From NCBI GenBank assembly GCA_964445375.1, contig CAYUKO010000085.1, positions 1 to 17,196 of the forward strand: a DNA stretch of 17,196 bases. The letters are read 5' to 3'. A program made the position numbers and the translations under genes. The stretch comes from COE1 sp964445375 (GTDB lineage: Bacteria; Bacillota; Clostridia; Lachnospirales; Lachnospiraceae). Shown one piece after another: positions 1-6,472 of this stretch. Below the pieces are notes generated by a model. It did no database searches, had not been told where the DNA came from, and saw only the letters and a program-made list of their open reading frames with translations. Position 1 is the stretch's first letter. Every line of letters starts with the position of its first letter.

Positions 1-8
1 TTTTTTAA

Positions 9-37
9 TTGACATAAAATGGTAATTTGTATAGAAT
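9..37 (+). promoter_or_regulatory. Sigma-A-type promoter of the heme operon
   Basis: A perfect -35 box TTGACA (9-14) is followed after 17 bp by TAGAAT (32-37), a 5/6 match to the -10 consensus. Transcription should start near 44, inside the operator at 42-55, and about 58 nt before the first gene. The window begins with a run of six T, which could be the tail of an upstream terminator, but its stem would lie outside the window. Confidence 0.8.
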
Positions 38-41
38 GTGG

Positions 42-55
42 TTAGTTAAAACTAA
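42..55. promoter_or_regulatory. DtxR-type operator, site A (TTAG-N6-CTAA)
   Basis: TTAGTT-AA-AACTAA is a perfect 6-bp inverted repeat starting 4 bp after the -10 box, so it covers the expected transcription start. The TTAG-N6-CTAA spacing equals one dimer unit of the classical DtxR box TTAGGTTAGGCTAACCTAA (its positions 1-4 and 11-14). The same pattern lies at 4889, 11700 and 15272. Its right arm is shared with a second perfect palindrome, CTAATTG-CAATTAG, at 52-65. Binding by the regulator at 4939 is inferred. Confidence 0.7.
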
Positions 56-101
56 TTGCAATTAGAAAAGTCTTATATCTTTTGAAAAGAAAGGAAAAAT
101 T

Positions 102-611
102 ATGATACCAATTATTTTTTCAACCATTACGGGCAATGCATATAAGCTTGCATCTGCTGTGGCAGAGGTAGTACCGGATAGTCTTGGACCGTACAATATC
201 AGTTATATCAATGATGAGGTAATCGAAAAGTTTGATACGTTTATCTTATCGTACTGGTGTAACAGAGGAACTGCGGATGATGATACCATTCATCTGATTC
301 AAAAGTTGCATAATAAGAAATTGATTGTCATTGGAACTTTGGGAGCATCCATGGAATCAAAGCATGCAGCAGATGTAGCGGAGCGTGTAAGTGCACTGGC
401 ATCCGAGCATAACACACTTTTAGGACATTTCTTATGTCGGGGAAGTATTGATTTAAACAGAACAAGAAGAAGACTTTTCATTCCGGAGGGAGAAAAAGGA
501 CATTTATCTGTGGAACACTTTGAGAGACAAAAGGAATCTTTGGGGCATCCAAACGAAGAGGATTTCAAGAATGCCAGAGAAGCGGTAAAAAGATTTCTTG
601 AGGTATCGTAA
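102..611 (+). CDS. Flavodoxin-family protein, probable electron donor to heme-degrading radical SAM enzyme
   Basis: A 169-residue flavodoxin-like protein. The N-terminal beta strand leads into the FMN phosphate loop S-T-I-T-G-N (residues 7-12). The C-terminus, HPNEEDFKNAREAVKRFLEV, is typical of the flavodoxin group that serves redox enzymes such as the bilirubin-reductase partner BilS and the Fusobacterium heme-operon flavodoxin HmuF (family knowledge). It should carry FMN and pass single electrons in the cytoplasm. AAGGA at 91-95, 6 nt before the ATG, supports this start. It is the first gene of the operon, and its stop lies 2 nt before the permease start. The pairing with the radical SAM gene at 3562 suggests it reduces that enzyme's 4Fe-4S cluster. 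It could instead act on a different reductase; the function in heme breakdown is inferred from context. Confidence 0.8.
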   Translation: MIPIIFSTITGNAYKLASAVAEVVPDSLGPYNISYINDEVIEKFDTFILSYWCNRGTADDDTIHLIQKLHNKKLIVIGTLGASMESKHAADVAERVSALASEHNTLLGHFLCRGSIDLNRTRRRLFIPEGEKGHLSVEHFERQKESLGHPNEEDFKNAREAVKRFLEVS

Positions 612-613
612 GA

Positions 614-1627
614 ATGGATATACGGATAAGTAGAGATTCAAGTATGCACTATGGATATAAATGGGCGATTGTCTTAGGATTTGCGATTGCCAGTGTCATA
701 TCGGTGTTAGGATGCGTTGGCATAGGAACGGTTGAGTTCACAATACCGGAAGTGTGGCGAGCATTATGGATTCAGGATGACAGTGCAGCAAGATTATTGA
801 TATGGAATCTTCGATTTCCGAGAATTCTGACTGGAGGACTGGTAGGAGTCTGTTTATCATTATCGGGCTGCATTTTGCAAGGAGTCATGCGTAATACAAT
901 GGCATCTCCTTCAACCATAGGTGTGACAAGTGGAGCAAGCTTTATGGGATATTTGACGTTGGTTGCGTTTCCTCAGTATATGCATTTGTTACCGGTGGGT
1001 TCTATTGTAGGGGCATTTGCTACAACCATGTTGATTTATTTATTGGCATATCAAAAGGGGGTAAGTCCTGTCAAAATGATTTTGTCCGGAATGGCAGTAT
1101 CTGCGCTGTTTGGTGCGTTTAATGATATGATTAAGTCTTTTTATCCGGATGCAATCAGTAATGCGACGGGCTTTCTGGTAGGTGGTCTTAACGGCAGCAG
1201 CTGGGAAAGTTTTCTGATGATTTTACCCTATGCCGTGCTTGGTATGGGAATATGTCTGTTTTTACCACAAAAGATGAACATCCTTATGCTTGGTGATGAG
1301 ACGGCGAATGCACTAGGACTACGGACGGAAGGGTTTCGCTTCCTTTTAATTATTGTTTCGTCCATTATGGCAGGAGCCGCAATTTCGGTAGCAGGTTTAA
1401 TCAGCTTTGTGGGACTTATTGTACCTCACATTGCAAGATTATTAGTGGGTTCGGACTATAAGTTTTTGTTTCCGACATCTATATTTTTAGGATTTACGCT
1501 TGTTATTGTGTGCGATACGATTGGAAGAATCATTATGCCGCCGGGGGAGATTCCGGTAAGTGTTATATTGTCCTTTATAGGTGCGCCGTTTTTCCTGTAC
1601 TTATTACGTACACGGCAGAAAGAATAG
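614..1627 (+). CDS. FecCD-family ABC permease (heme/iron-complex importer)
   Basis: A 337-residue polytopic membrane protein of the FecCD/BtuC family. Hydrophobic segments run from about residue 15 to the end. Family landmarks are the early LRFPRILTGGLVGVCLSLSG region (46-65), the GxxSGAS stretch near 100, and the late AGLISFVGLIVPHIARLLVG block (about 259-278), which forms the coupling region for the ATPase. It would form the homodimeric membrane channel of a type II importer for heme or a ferric complex. The start is 2 nt after the flavodoxin stop, with GAGG about 10 nt upstream; a second ATG at 644 is possible but has a poorer site. It is followed after 12 nt by its ATPase. Family assignment is secure. 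Heme as substrate is inferred from the radical SAM and flavodoxin genes in the same operon. Confidence 0.93.
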   Translation: MDIRISRDSSMHYGYKWAIVLGFAIASVISVLGCVGIGTVEFTIPEVWRALWIQDDSAARLLIWNLRFPRILTGGLVGVCLSLSGCILQGVMRNTMASPSTIGVTSGASFMGYLTLVAFPQYMHLLPVGSIVGAFATTMLIYLLAYQKGVSPVKMILSGMAVSALFGAFNDMIKSFYPDAISNATGFLVGGLNGSSWESFLMILPYAVLGMGICLFLPQKMNILMLGDETANALGLRTEGFRFLLIIVSSIMAGAAISVAGLISFVGLIVPHIARLLVGSDYKFLFPTSIFLGFTLVIVCDTIGRIIMPPGEIPVSVILSFIGAPFFLYLLRTRQKE

Positions 1628-1639
1628 AGGTTTGTTGTT

Positions 1640-2434
1640 ATGTATTTTGGATTTCAGAATATCAGCATAAGTTATAAGAACAGGCAGATTATTGAAGACT
1701 TATCCATAGATTTCCCTAAGGGAAGCATTACGACCATAGTAGGTCAGAATGGCTGTGGCAAATCAAGTCTGCTTAAGACGGTTTCACGTGCAGTCATACC
1801 GAATGGTGGAAAAGTGATTTTGGAAGATAAGTCTATTCGAAGATATCCATCCAAGCAACTTGCACGAAAAGTCGGTTATCTTGCACAGGTACATACTTCG
1901 CCGGAGGATATTGATGTGAGAACCTTAGTGTCTTATGGAAGATATCCTTATTCGAAATTTGGAAAAGGACTGACGCAAAAGGATGTAGAAATCATAGACA
2001 GGGCATTTTCCATGACAGGAATTGATAAGCTACAGCATCAGATGGTATCTACGCTCTCTGGTGGTGAACGACAAAGAGCATGGATTGCCATGACTATTTG
2101 TCAGGAACCAGAGATTTTGATTTTGGATGAACCAACGACATATCTTGATATCAGTTATCAGGTGGAAGTTCTGGAACTGGTTCAACGACTGAATAAAGAG
2201 CTTGGAATGACGATTATTATGGTACTTCATGATTTGAATCTTGCAGCAAGATATTCGGATTATTTATATGCGTTAAAAGATGGAAGGCTCTACACACGCG
2301 GAACACCACAGAAGGTGTTGACAGAGAACAATTTAAAAGAATTATTTCACATAGAAGCGAATGTGTATAAGGATGAGGAAAATGGATGTCCTTATTTTAT
2401 TCCGCTTCGCAGTGTCATGGCAGAGGCCATGTAG
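1640..2434 (+). CDS. ABC transporter ATPase, FecE/HmuV type
   Basis: A 264-residue cytoplasmic ATPase that powers the adjacent permease. It has Walker A GQNGCGKSS (35-43), signature LSGGERQR (139-146), Walker B ILILDEP with catalytic Glu164, D-loop YLD, and switch His197 in VLHDLN. The VLHDLNLAARYSD stretch is typical of the iron-siderophore/heme/B12 importer ATPases. AGAGG lies upstream of the ATG, and the gene starts 12 nt after the permease stop. All catalytic residues are present, so it should be active. As with its partners, heme, siderophore or corrinoid cannot be told apart from this sequence alone; the operon context favours heme. Confidence 0.95.
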   Translation: MYFGFQNISISYKNRQIIEDLSIDFPKGSITTIVGQNGCGKSSLLKTVSRAVIPNGGKVILEDKSIRRYPSKQLARKVGYLAQVHTSPEDIDVRTLVSYGRYPYSKFGKGLTQKDVEIIDRAFSMTGIDKLQHQMVSTLSGGERQRAWIAMTICQEPEILILDEPTTYLDISYQVEVLELVQRLNKELGMTIIMVLHDLNLAARYSDYLYALKDGRLYTRGTPQKVLTENNLKELFHIEANVYKDEENGCPYFIPLRSVMAEAM

Positions 2435-2446
2435 AAGGAGGAGAAT

Positions 2447-3562
2447 ATGAAAAAGAGATTAATTGCGGTGATGATTAGTGCAATGCTGGTATGTGCTGGC
2501 GTGATAGGATGTGGTAAGGTGACATCCGAATCAGAGGTAGAACCTGTGACGGTTGTGTCAACGGAGACACAGAATGCGAATGCAGAAAATGATAGAGAGA
2601 GTAAGAAGGAAGAACTTCGTCAGCAGTTTTTGGCTGAGGCAAATGAAGTGATTATCAATGAAGACTCTGTTACTTTTAAAGATGGCAACGCTGAGGATGG
2701 TGCTACAATTACGATTGCAAAGAATCCGAAGAATGTTGTAAATCTCTATGCAAGCTTTACCACGTTATGGTATGAGGCTGGTGGAACGGTAACCGGCTGC
2801 ATAGGTGGTGATAGTGCGATGGAACTTTATGAAGAATACATTGGGCGAGATATTACACAGGACGAAGGCGTGACAACTGTTGCTACTTCAGCAGCAGGCA
2901 AGAAGTGGGATGTGGAGACGATTTTGAATTTACAGCCGGATTTGATTATCTGTTCTAAGGCAATGAGCGGTTATGATACCATCAGTGCACCGGCAGAGGC
3001 TGCGAATGTTCCGGTTATTGTTGTAGATTATGAGGATTTTGCGGATTATCTGAAATGGTTTAAGGTATTTTGTAATATTAACGGTCAGCCTGAATTGTGG
3101 GATACCGTGGCAATGGAAGCATTGGAACAGGCAGTTGATGTTCTTGCCAATATCCAGAGCGAGGAAGGTCCAACCGTATTAGCAATGTTTGTAACGGAGG
3201 ACAGCATTTCGGCAAATACAGGAAATACCGTAGTAGGCGGTATGCTTCAGGCGATGAATGCAGTAAATATTGCAGATAATTGGGAGAATACCACAGGCGC
3301 AGAACGTCTTGAGATGAACATGGAAACGGTTTATGCAGCAGATCCTGATATTATTGTAGTGCAGGCTCATGCCGATGAGGCAGCGCAATATATAGAAGAT
3401 GCCTATGGAAATAATCCGGTATGGCAGTCTCTAAGTGCTGTTCAAAATGGGCAGGTATATTATCTGGAGAAGGAATTGTTCCATAATAAGCCGAACAGCA
3501 GATTTGCCCAGGCGTATGAGAAGCTTGCAGAAATTTTATATCAGGAGGCTAATGCAGAATAA
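2447..3562 (+). CDS. Lipoprotein substrate-binding protein of the heme/iron importer
   Basis: A 371-residue secreted binding protein. The N-terminus is a lipoprotein signal peptide: KKR, a hydrophobic core, then the lipobox V-I-G-C with Cys22 as the lipidated residue. A polar linker rich in E, N and T follows (about 24-60), then a TroA/FecB-type fold: an initial strand TIAKNPKNVVNLY near 90-100, QPDLIIC around 165, and DPDIIVVQAH near 300. It would sit on the outer face of the membrane and deliver ligand to the FecCD permease. AGAAGGAGGAG just before the ATG is a strong ribosome binding site, 12 nt after the ATPase stop. The last base of its TAA stop is also the first base of the next gene's ATG. 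The ligand is not readable from the sequence; heme is inferred. Axial heme ligands were not identified. Confidence 0.9.
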   Translation: MKKRLIAVMISAMLVCAGVIGCGKVTSESEVEPVTVVSTETQNANAENDRESKKEELRQQFLAEANEVIINEDSVTFKDGNAEDGATITIAKNPKNVVNLYASFTTLWYEAGGTVTGCIGGDSAMELYEEYIGRDITQDEGVTTVATSAAGKKWDVETILNLQPDLIICSKAMSGYDTISAPAEAANVPVIVVDYEDFADYLKWFKVFCNINGQPELWDTVAMEALEQAVDVLANIQSEEGPTVLAMFVTEDSISANTGNTVVGGMLQAMNAVNIADNWENTTGAERLEMNMETVYAADPDIIVVQAHADEAAQYIEDAYGNNPVWQSLSAVQNGQVYYLEKELFHNKPNSRFAQAYEKLAEILYQEANAE

Positions 3563-4827
3563 TGTATACCACACGATATCGGAGTCATCATGATGCATCA
3601 AGAGCTTTGAAAAAACGGTTTACAAGTGATATCGGCAAAAAGGAGTATTTAGAACAGCAATTAAGAACAGCGGCGAATAAGCCGCTTGTTCTTTATCTGC
3701 ATGTGCCTTTTTGTAATAAGATTTGTTCTTTCTGCCCATTTCATAGACCGGACGAGCTAAAGAGAAGAGAATATCATGAATATCTTATTGAAAATATTAG
3801 GAATGTTAGCGAATATCCGCTTATGAAAGGTCTTGTCGGAGCAGTTAACTTTGGTGGTGGAACGCCGACAGCTCTCACGCCGGCGCAAATGGATGCTGTG
3901 CTAAAGGAACTGCATGAACGTTTTGAAATTCAGGAAAATGCGGAGATTAGCGTAGAATCATCGGCGATGGAATTAACAGATGACATGCTTGAAGTACTGG
4001 TTAAGAATAAGGTGAATCGTCTTTCGATAGGAATTCAGAGCTTTCAGGATGATGCCAGAAAGCTGTTTGGAAGACGACGCAGTGGGGAACTTGCAGCGAA
4101 ACGTATTGAAAGAGCGAAGGAGTATGGAATTATCAATACCAATATTGATTTAATCTATCATTATCCCGGACAGACGAAAGATATGTTAAAAGCGGATTTG
4201 GAGATGATAAAGTCATTAGAAATTGCAGGTCTTAGCTTTTATGCATTGATGCTACATGAGAATACGCCTTTGTATGACCATATTACAGAGGAACAAAAAG
4301 CACAGATGATGGATGTGGAAAGAGAATATGATTTCTATACCATGATTACCGAAGAGCTGGCAAAGAGCAGATTCGAAGCATTAGAATTAACGAAGCTTGT
4401 ACGGGATAAGCTGGATTCCTATACCTATATGGAGCTTCGACATACTGGTGGTAACTGTGTGGCATTGGGGCACGGAGCCGGTGGAAATCTTGGTAATTAT
4501 TATTATCAGAATTCGTATCAAAGTCCGGTTATTTCGGATGACATTCGTGTCAGCAGCAAAGGGCGTGTTGTAACAGATGAGTACCGAGTGATTGATGAAT
4601 TTATCTATGAGCTTCAAAAATCTACAGTTGATCTTGAAGAGTATTCAAAACGATTGGGAATCCGATTGGATACATGTCTTGCAGAATCAATCGGACGATT
4701 GAAGGAAGAAGGACTCATCCTACAGAATGCAGACAAAATAACATTTACAAACAAGGGAAGATTTTGGGGAAATAATGTGATTGATGAGTTTGTAAGGTGT
4801 ATTTTGAAGGAGAGTCAAAACTTCTAA
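3562..4827 (+). CDS. HemW/HutW/ChuW-like radical SAM enzyme, probable anaerobic heme-degrading methyltransferase
   Basis: A 421-residue radical SAM protein of the coproporphyrinogen-oxidase-like family. The cluster motif is C51-x3-C55-x2-C58 within PFCNKICSFCPF, followed by the SAM-binding GGGTP (98-102), VESSAMELTDDML (about 125-137), IGIQSFQDDARK, and a HemW-type C-terminal region with LGHGAGGNLGNYYY. Known members located beside heme importers (E. coli ChuW, Vibrio HutW, Fusobacterium HmuW) use SAM to open the heme ring without oxygen, giving anaerobilin and free iron. Here it overlaps the binding-protein stop by 1 nt (TAATG), with AGGAGG 13 nt upstream, so translation is probably coupled. 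It shares the operon with a flavodoxin. HemW itself (a heme chaperone) or anaerobic coproporphyrinogen oxidase are the alternatives; gene context argues for heme degradation. Confidence 0.82.
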   Translation: MYTTRYRSHHDASRALKKRFTSDIGKKEYLEQQLRTAANKPLVLYLHVPFCNKICSFCPFHRPDELKRREYHEYLIENIRNVSEYPLMKGLVGAVNFGGGTPTALTPAQMDAVLKELHERFEIQENAEISVESSAMELTDDMLEVLVKNKVNRLSIGIQSFQDDARKLFGRRRSGELAAKRIERAKEYGIINTNIDLIYHYPGQTKDMLKADLEMIKSLEIAGLSFYALMLHENTPLYDHITEEQKAQMMDVEREYDFYTMITEELAKSRFEALELTKLVRDKLDSYTYMELRHTGGNCVALGHGAGGNLGNYYYQNSYQSPVISDDIRVSSKGRVVTDEYRVIDEFIYELQKSTVDLEEYSKRLGIRLDTCLAESIGRLKEEGLILQNADKITFTNKGRFWGNNVIDEFVRCILKESQNF

Positions 4828-4855
4828 AAAGAAAATGAAATTTCCCTGCCGTTCA

Positions 4856-4884
4856 TTGAAAAAATGGGAAAACTTGGATATAAT
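4856..4884 (+). promoter_or_regulatory. Promoter of the DtxR-like gene
   Basis: TTGAAA (4856-4861, 5/6 match) and a perfect TATAAT (4879-4884) are separated by 17 bp. Transcription should start near 4891, inside operator site B. There is no convincing intrinsic terminator after the radical SAM gene, so read-through from the heme operon is also possible. Confidence 0.82.
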
Positions 4885-4888
4885 CTGG

Positions 4889-4902
4889 TTAGGATAAACT
4901 AA
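4889..4902. promoter_or_regulatory. DtxR-type operator, site B (autoregulation)
   Basis: TTAG-GATAAA-CTAA, preceded by GG, begins 4 bp after the -10 box, exactly as at site A. Its place in the promoter of the DtxR-like gene suggests negative autoregulation. The motif matches one dimer unit of the DtxR/IdeR box. Confidence 0.7.
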
Positions 4903-4938
4903 TAGAAATAAGACAAGACAAAGGGGAGAGCGAGAGAT

Positions 4939-5307
4939 ATGGAACTAGGTAGATCACTTGAAGATTATTTGGAAGCAATCTATATTTTGGAAAAAGAGCA
5001 AAGGTATGTAAAATCAGTAGATGTCGCAAGATATATGAATTTTACAAAAGCATCCGTATGTTATGCTGTAAAAATACTGAAAAGAGAGGGCTTGCTATTT
5101 TCTAATGAAGATGCATATCTGGTTTTAACGGAAGAAGGCAAGAAAATGGCAATAGAAATGAATGAAAGAAGAAAGTTCTTTCTTCAGTTTTTGTTAAATG
5201 CAGGGATTGATCATCAATTGGCGCAGGAAGAAGCGTGTCGAATGGAACACACGATAAGTAATGATAGCTTTCAGAAAATCAGAAAAAAATACGGTCAGCT
5301 AGGGTAA
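4939..5307 (+). CDS. Short DtxR/MntR-family metal-dependent repressor
   Basis: A 122-residue regulator with an N-terminal winged helix (about 1-70; recognition helix near FTKASVCYAVKILKREG) and a short dimerization region. The motif EACRMEH (98-104) corresponds to DtxR EACRWEH, so Cys100, Glu103 and His104 match DtxR primary-site ligands Cys102, Glu105 and His106. By alignment with MntR, Asp9 and Glu12 match Asp8 and Glu11, while the position of His77 is Arg here. Cys at that site is the iron-type residue, whereas Asp9 is the manganese-type residue. It is shorter than MntR (about 140) and far shorter than DtxR (about 226), with no SH3-like domain. The start has GGGGAGAG upstream. It lies directly behind its own operator and 85 bp before the AraC gene. 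The role as iron sensor and repressor of the TTAG-N6-CTAA sites is inferred. Confidence 0.88.
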   Translation: MELGRSLEDYLEAIYILEKEQRYVKSVDVARYMNFTKASVCYAVKILKREGLLFSNEDAYLVLTEEGKKMAIEMNERRKFFLQFLLNAGIDHQLAQEEACRMEHTISNDSFQKIRKKYGQLG

Positions 5308-5392
5308 ATAAACTGTCCAAATGGGACAAGAAACAGGGCATATTTGTGATGCGATGAAACGGCAGCGTGTTAACAATTTAGGAGGATGTAGT

Positions 5393-6343
5393 ATGGGTTC
5401 AAGGTATTGGGAATGTGAAGGTGCAGTTCCACTTGCAGAAAGTGATGGCTGCAGTGTCTTTCAGTTTCGCAATGAAACAGGAGAGGGAACCATGACGATG
5501 TATGAAGTATTTCCGGGTATTATGCTTACCTTTAACGATTTTCATATGCAGTATTATGAATCAGAACTTAGAGTTAAGAGAGATGTATTCTGCATAGATC
5601 ATTGCAGAGAGGGACGTATGGAATATCCGGCAAAGGATAAGGCGTATTTCTATGTTGGGGTAGGAGACTTGAAGACAGATTGTCGATTGATGCATACCGG
5701 GAGATTTGAACTGCCGCTTTCTCATTATCATGGTATCACGATAGGATTTGATATGGATAAGGCATGCAACTCCATTAAGCAGGAGATAAAAGACTTCCCG
5801 GTGAATTTAACAGCCTTGAAGGAAAAGTACTGCAAAGACATTTATCCTATGACCATACATGAACCGGATTCTATCGATCATATTTTTGGAGAGTTATATA
5901 CCGTTCCGCAGAGAATTAAGATTCCTTATTTTAAAATTAAAATTCTAGAATTGCTTTTATATCTGGATGCGTTGGAATTACCAGAGAACCAGAAGGAAAA
6001 ACCGTATTTTTATAAGACGCAGGTGGAGAAAACGAAAGCAATTCAGGAGTTTCTCATGCAGCACATGGATGAAAACTTTACGCAGGAGGAATTGTCTGAG
6101 CGATTTGATATTTCCTTAACTTCCATGAAGCAGTGTTTTAAGTCGGTGTTTGGTGCGACGATTGGAGGCTGGCTTTTACAGTATCGTATGAATCAGGCTG
6201 CGGTTTTCCTGAAAACCCAGAAAAGTCTTGGAGTAGCTGAAATTGCGAGAATGGTTGGCTATGACAGTCCAAGCAAGTTTGCAATTGCATTTCGTAAAGT
6301 AATGGGGCTTTCACCAACGGAATATAGAAGGAGATTGCGATAA
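5393..6343 (+). CDS. AraC-family transcriptional regulator (PchR-like)
   Basis: A 316-residue regulator. The C-terminal ~100 residues are a double helix-turn-helix of AraC type: FTQEELSERFDISLTSMKQC then LGVAEIARMVGYDSPSKFAIAF, ending in GLSPTEYRRRLR. The N-terminal ~200 residues are a ligand-sensing domain without transmembrane segments, resembling regulators such as PchR that respond to iron-siderophore complexes. I chose the ATG at 5393 because TTAGGAGG lies just upstream; the in-frame ATG at 5321 has no ribosome binding site. It follows the DtxR-like gene by 85 bp with no obvious promoter between, so the two are probably cotranscribed, and a terminator follows. Likely targets are the ABC transporter downstream or the one at 11737. 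The ligand is unknown. Confidence 0.87.
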   Translation: MGSRYWECEGAVPLAESDGCSVFQFRNETGEGTMTMYEVFPGIMLTFNDFHMQYYESELRVKRDVFCIDHCREGRMEYPAKDKAYFYVGVGDLKTDCRLMHTGRFELPLSHYHGITIGFDMDKACNSIKQEIKDFPVNLTALKEKYCKDIYPMTIHEPDSIDHIFGELYTVPQRIKIPYFKIKILELLLYLDALELPENQKEKPYFYKTQVEKTKAIQEFLMQHMDENFTQEELSERFDISLTSMKQCFKSVFGATIGGWLLQYRMNQAAVFLKTQKSLGVAEIARMVGYDSPSKFAIAFRKVMGLSPTEYRRRLR

Positions 6344-6410
6344 ACTTTTGTCTGATCGGGATAGAACAGACTAAGTGGAGCGGATAATTTATAAAAGAAA
6401 GATTAAGATG

Positions 6411-6442
6411 TGGATGGTGTGAAAAACATCATCCATTTTTTT
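6411..6442 (+). terminator. Intrinsic terminator after the AraC gene, directly before the ABC gene
   Basis: TGGATGGTGT (6411-6420), a 5-nt loop GAAAA, and ACATCATCCA (6426-6435) form a 10-bp stem with one G-U pair, followed by seven T (6436-6442). It ends only 30 bp before the ABC start codon at 6473, leaving no room for a full promoter in between, so it may also act as an attenuator. Confidence 0.88.
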
Positions 6443-6472
6443 GTTAAAAATAATACTAGGAGGAGAGGTGTT

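Noticed and set aside
4841..4871. Inverted repeat TTTCCC...GGGAAA as a terminator of the heme operon
   Set aside because: The stem is only 6 bp with a 19-nt loop, there is no T-run, and it overlaps the -35 box of the next promoter.
5321..5392. Earlier ATG for the AraC-family gene
   Set aside because: There is no ribosome binding site before 5321, while TTAGGAGG directly precedes the ATG at 5393.
6361..6374. Degenerate operator-like string ATAG-AACAGA-CTAA before the lone ABC gene
   Set aside because: It has one mismatch in the 8 key bases and does not sit after a recognisable -10 box as sites A and B do, so it was not counted with the four.
6410..6472. Earlier ATG for the lone ABC transporter
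   Set aside because: The extension would be encoded by the terminator hairpin and its T-run; TAGGAGGAGAGG precedes the ATG at 6473.
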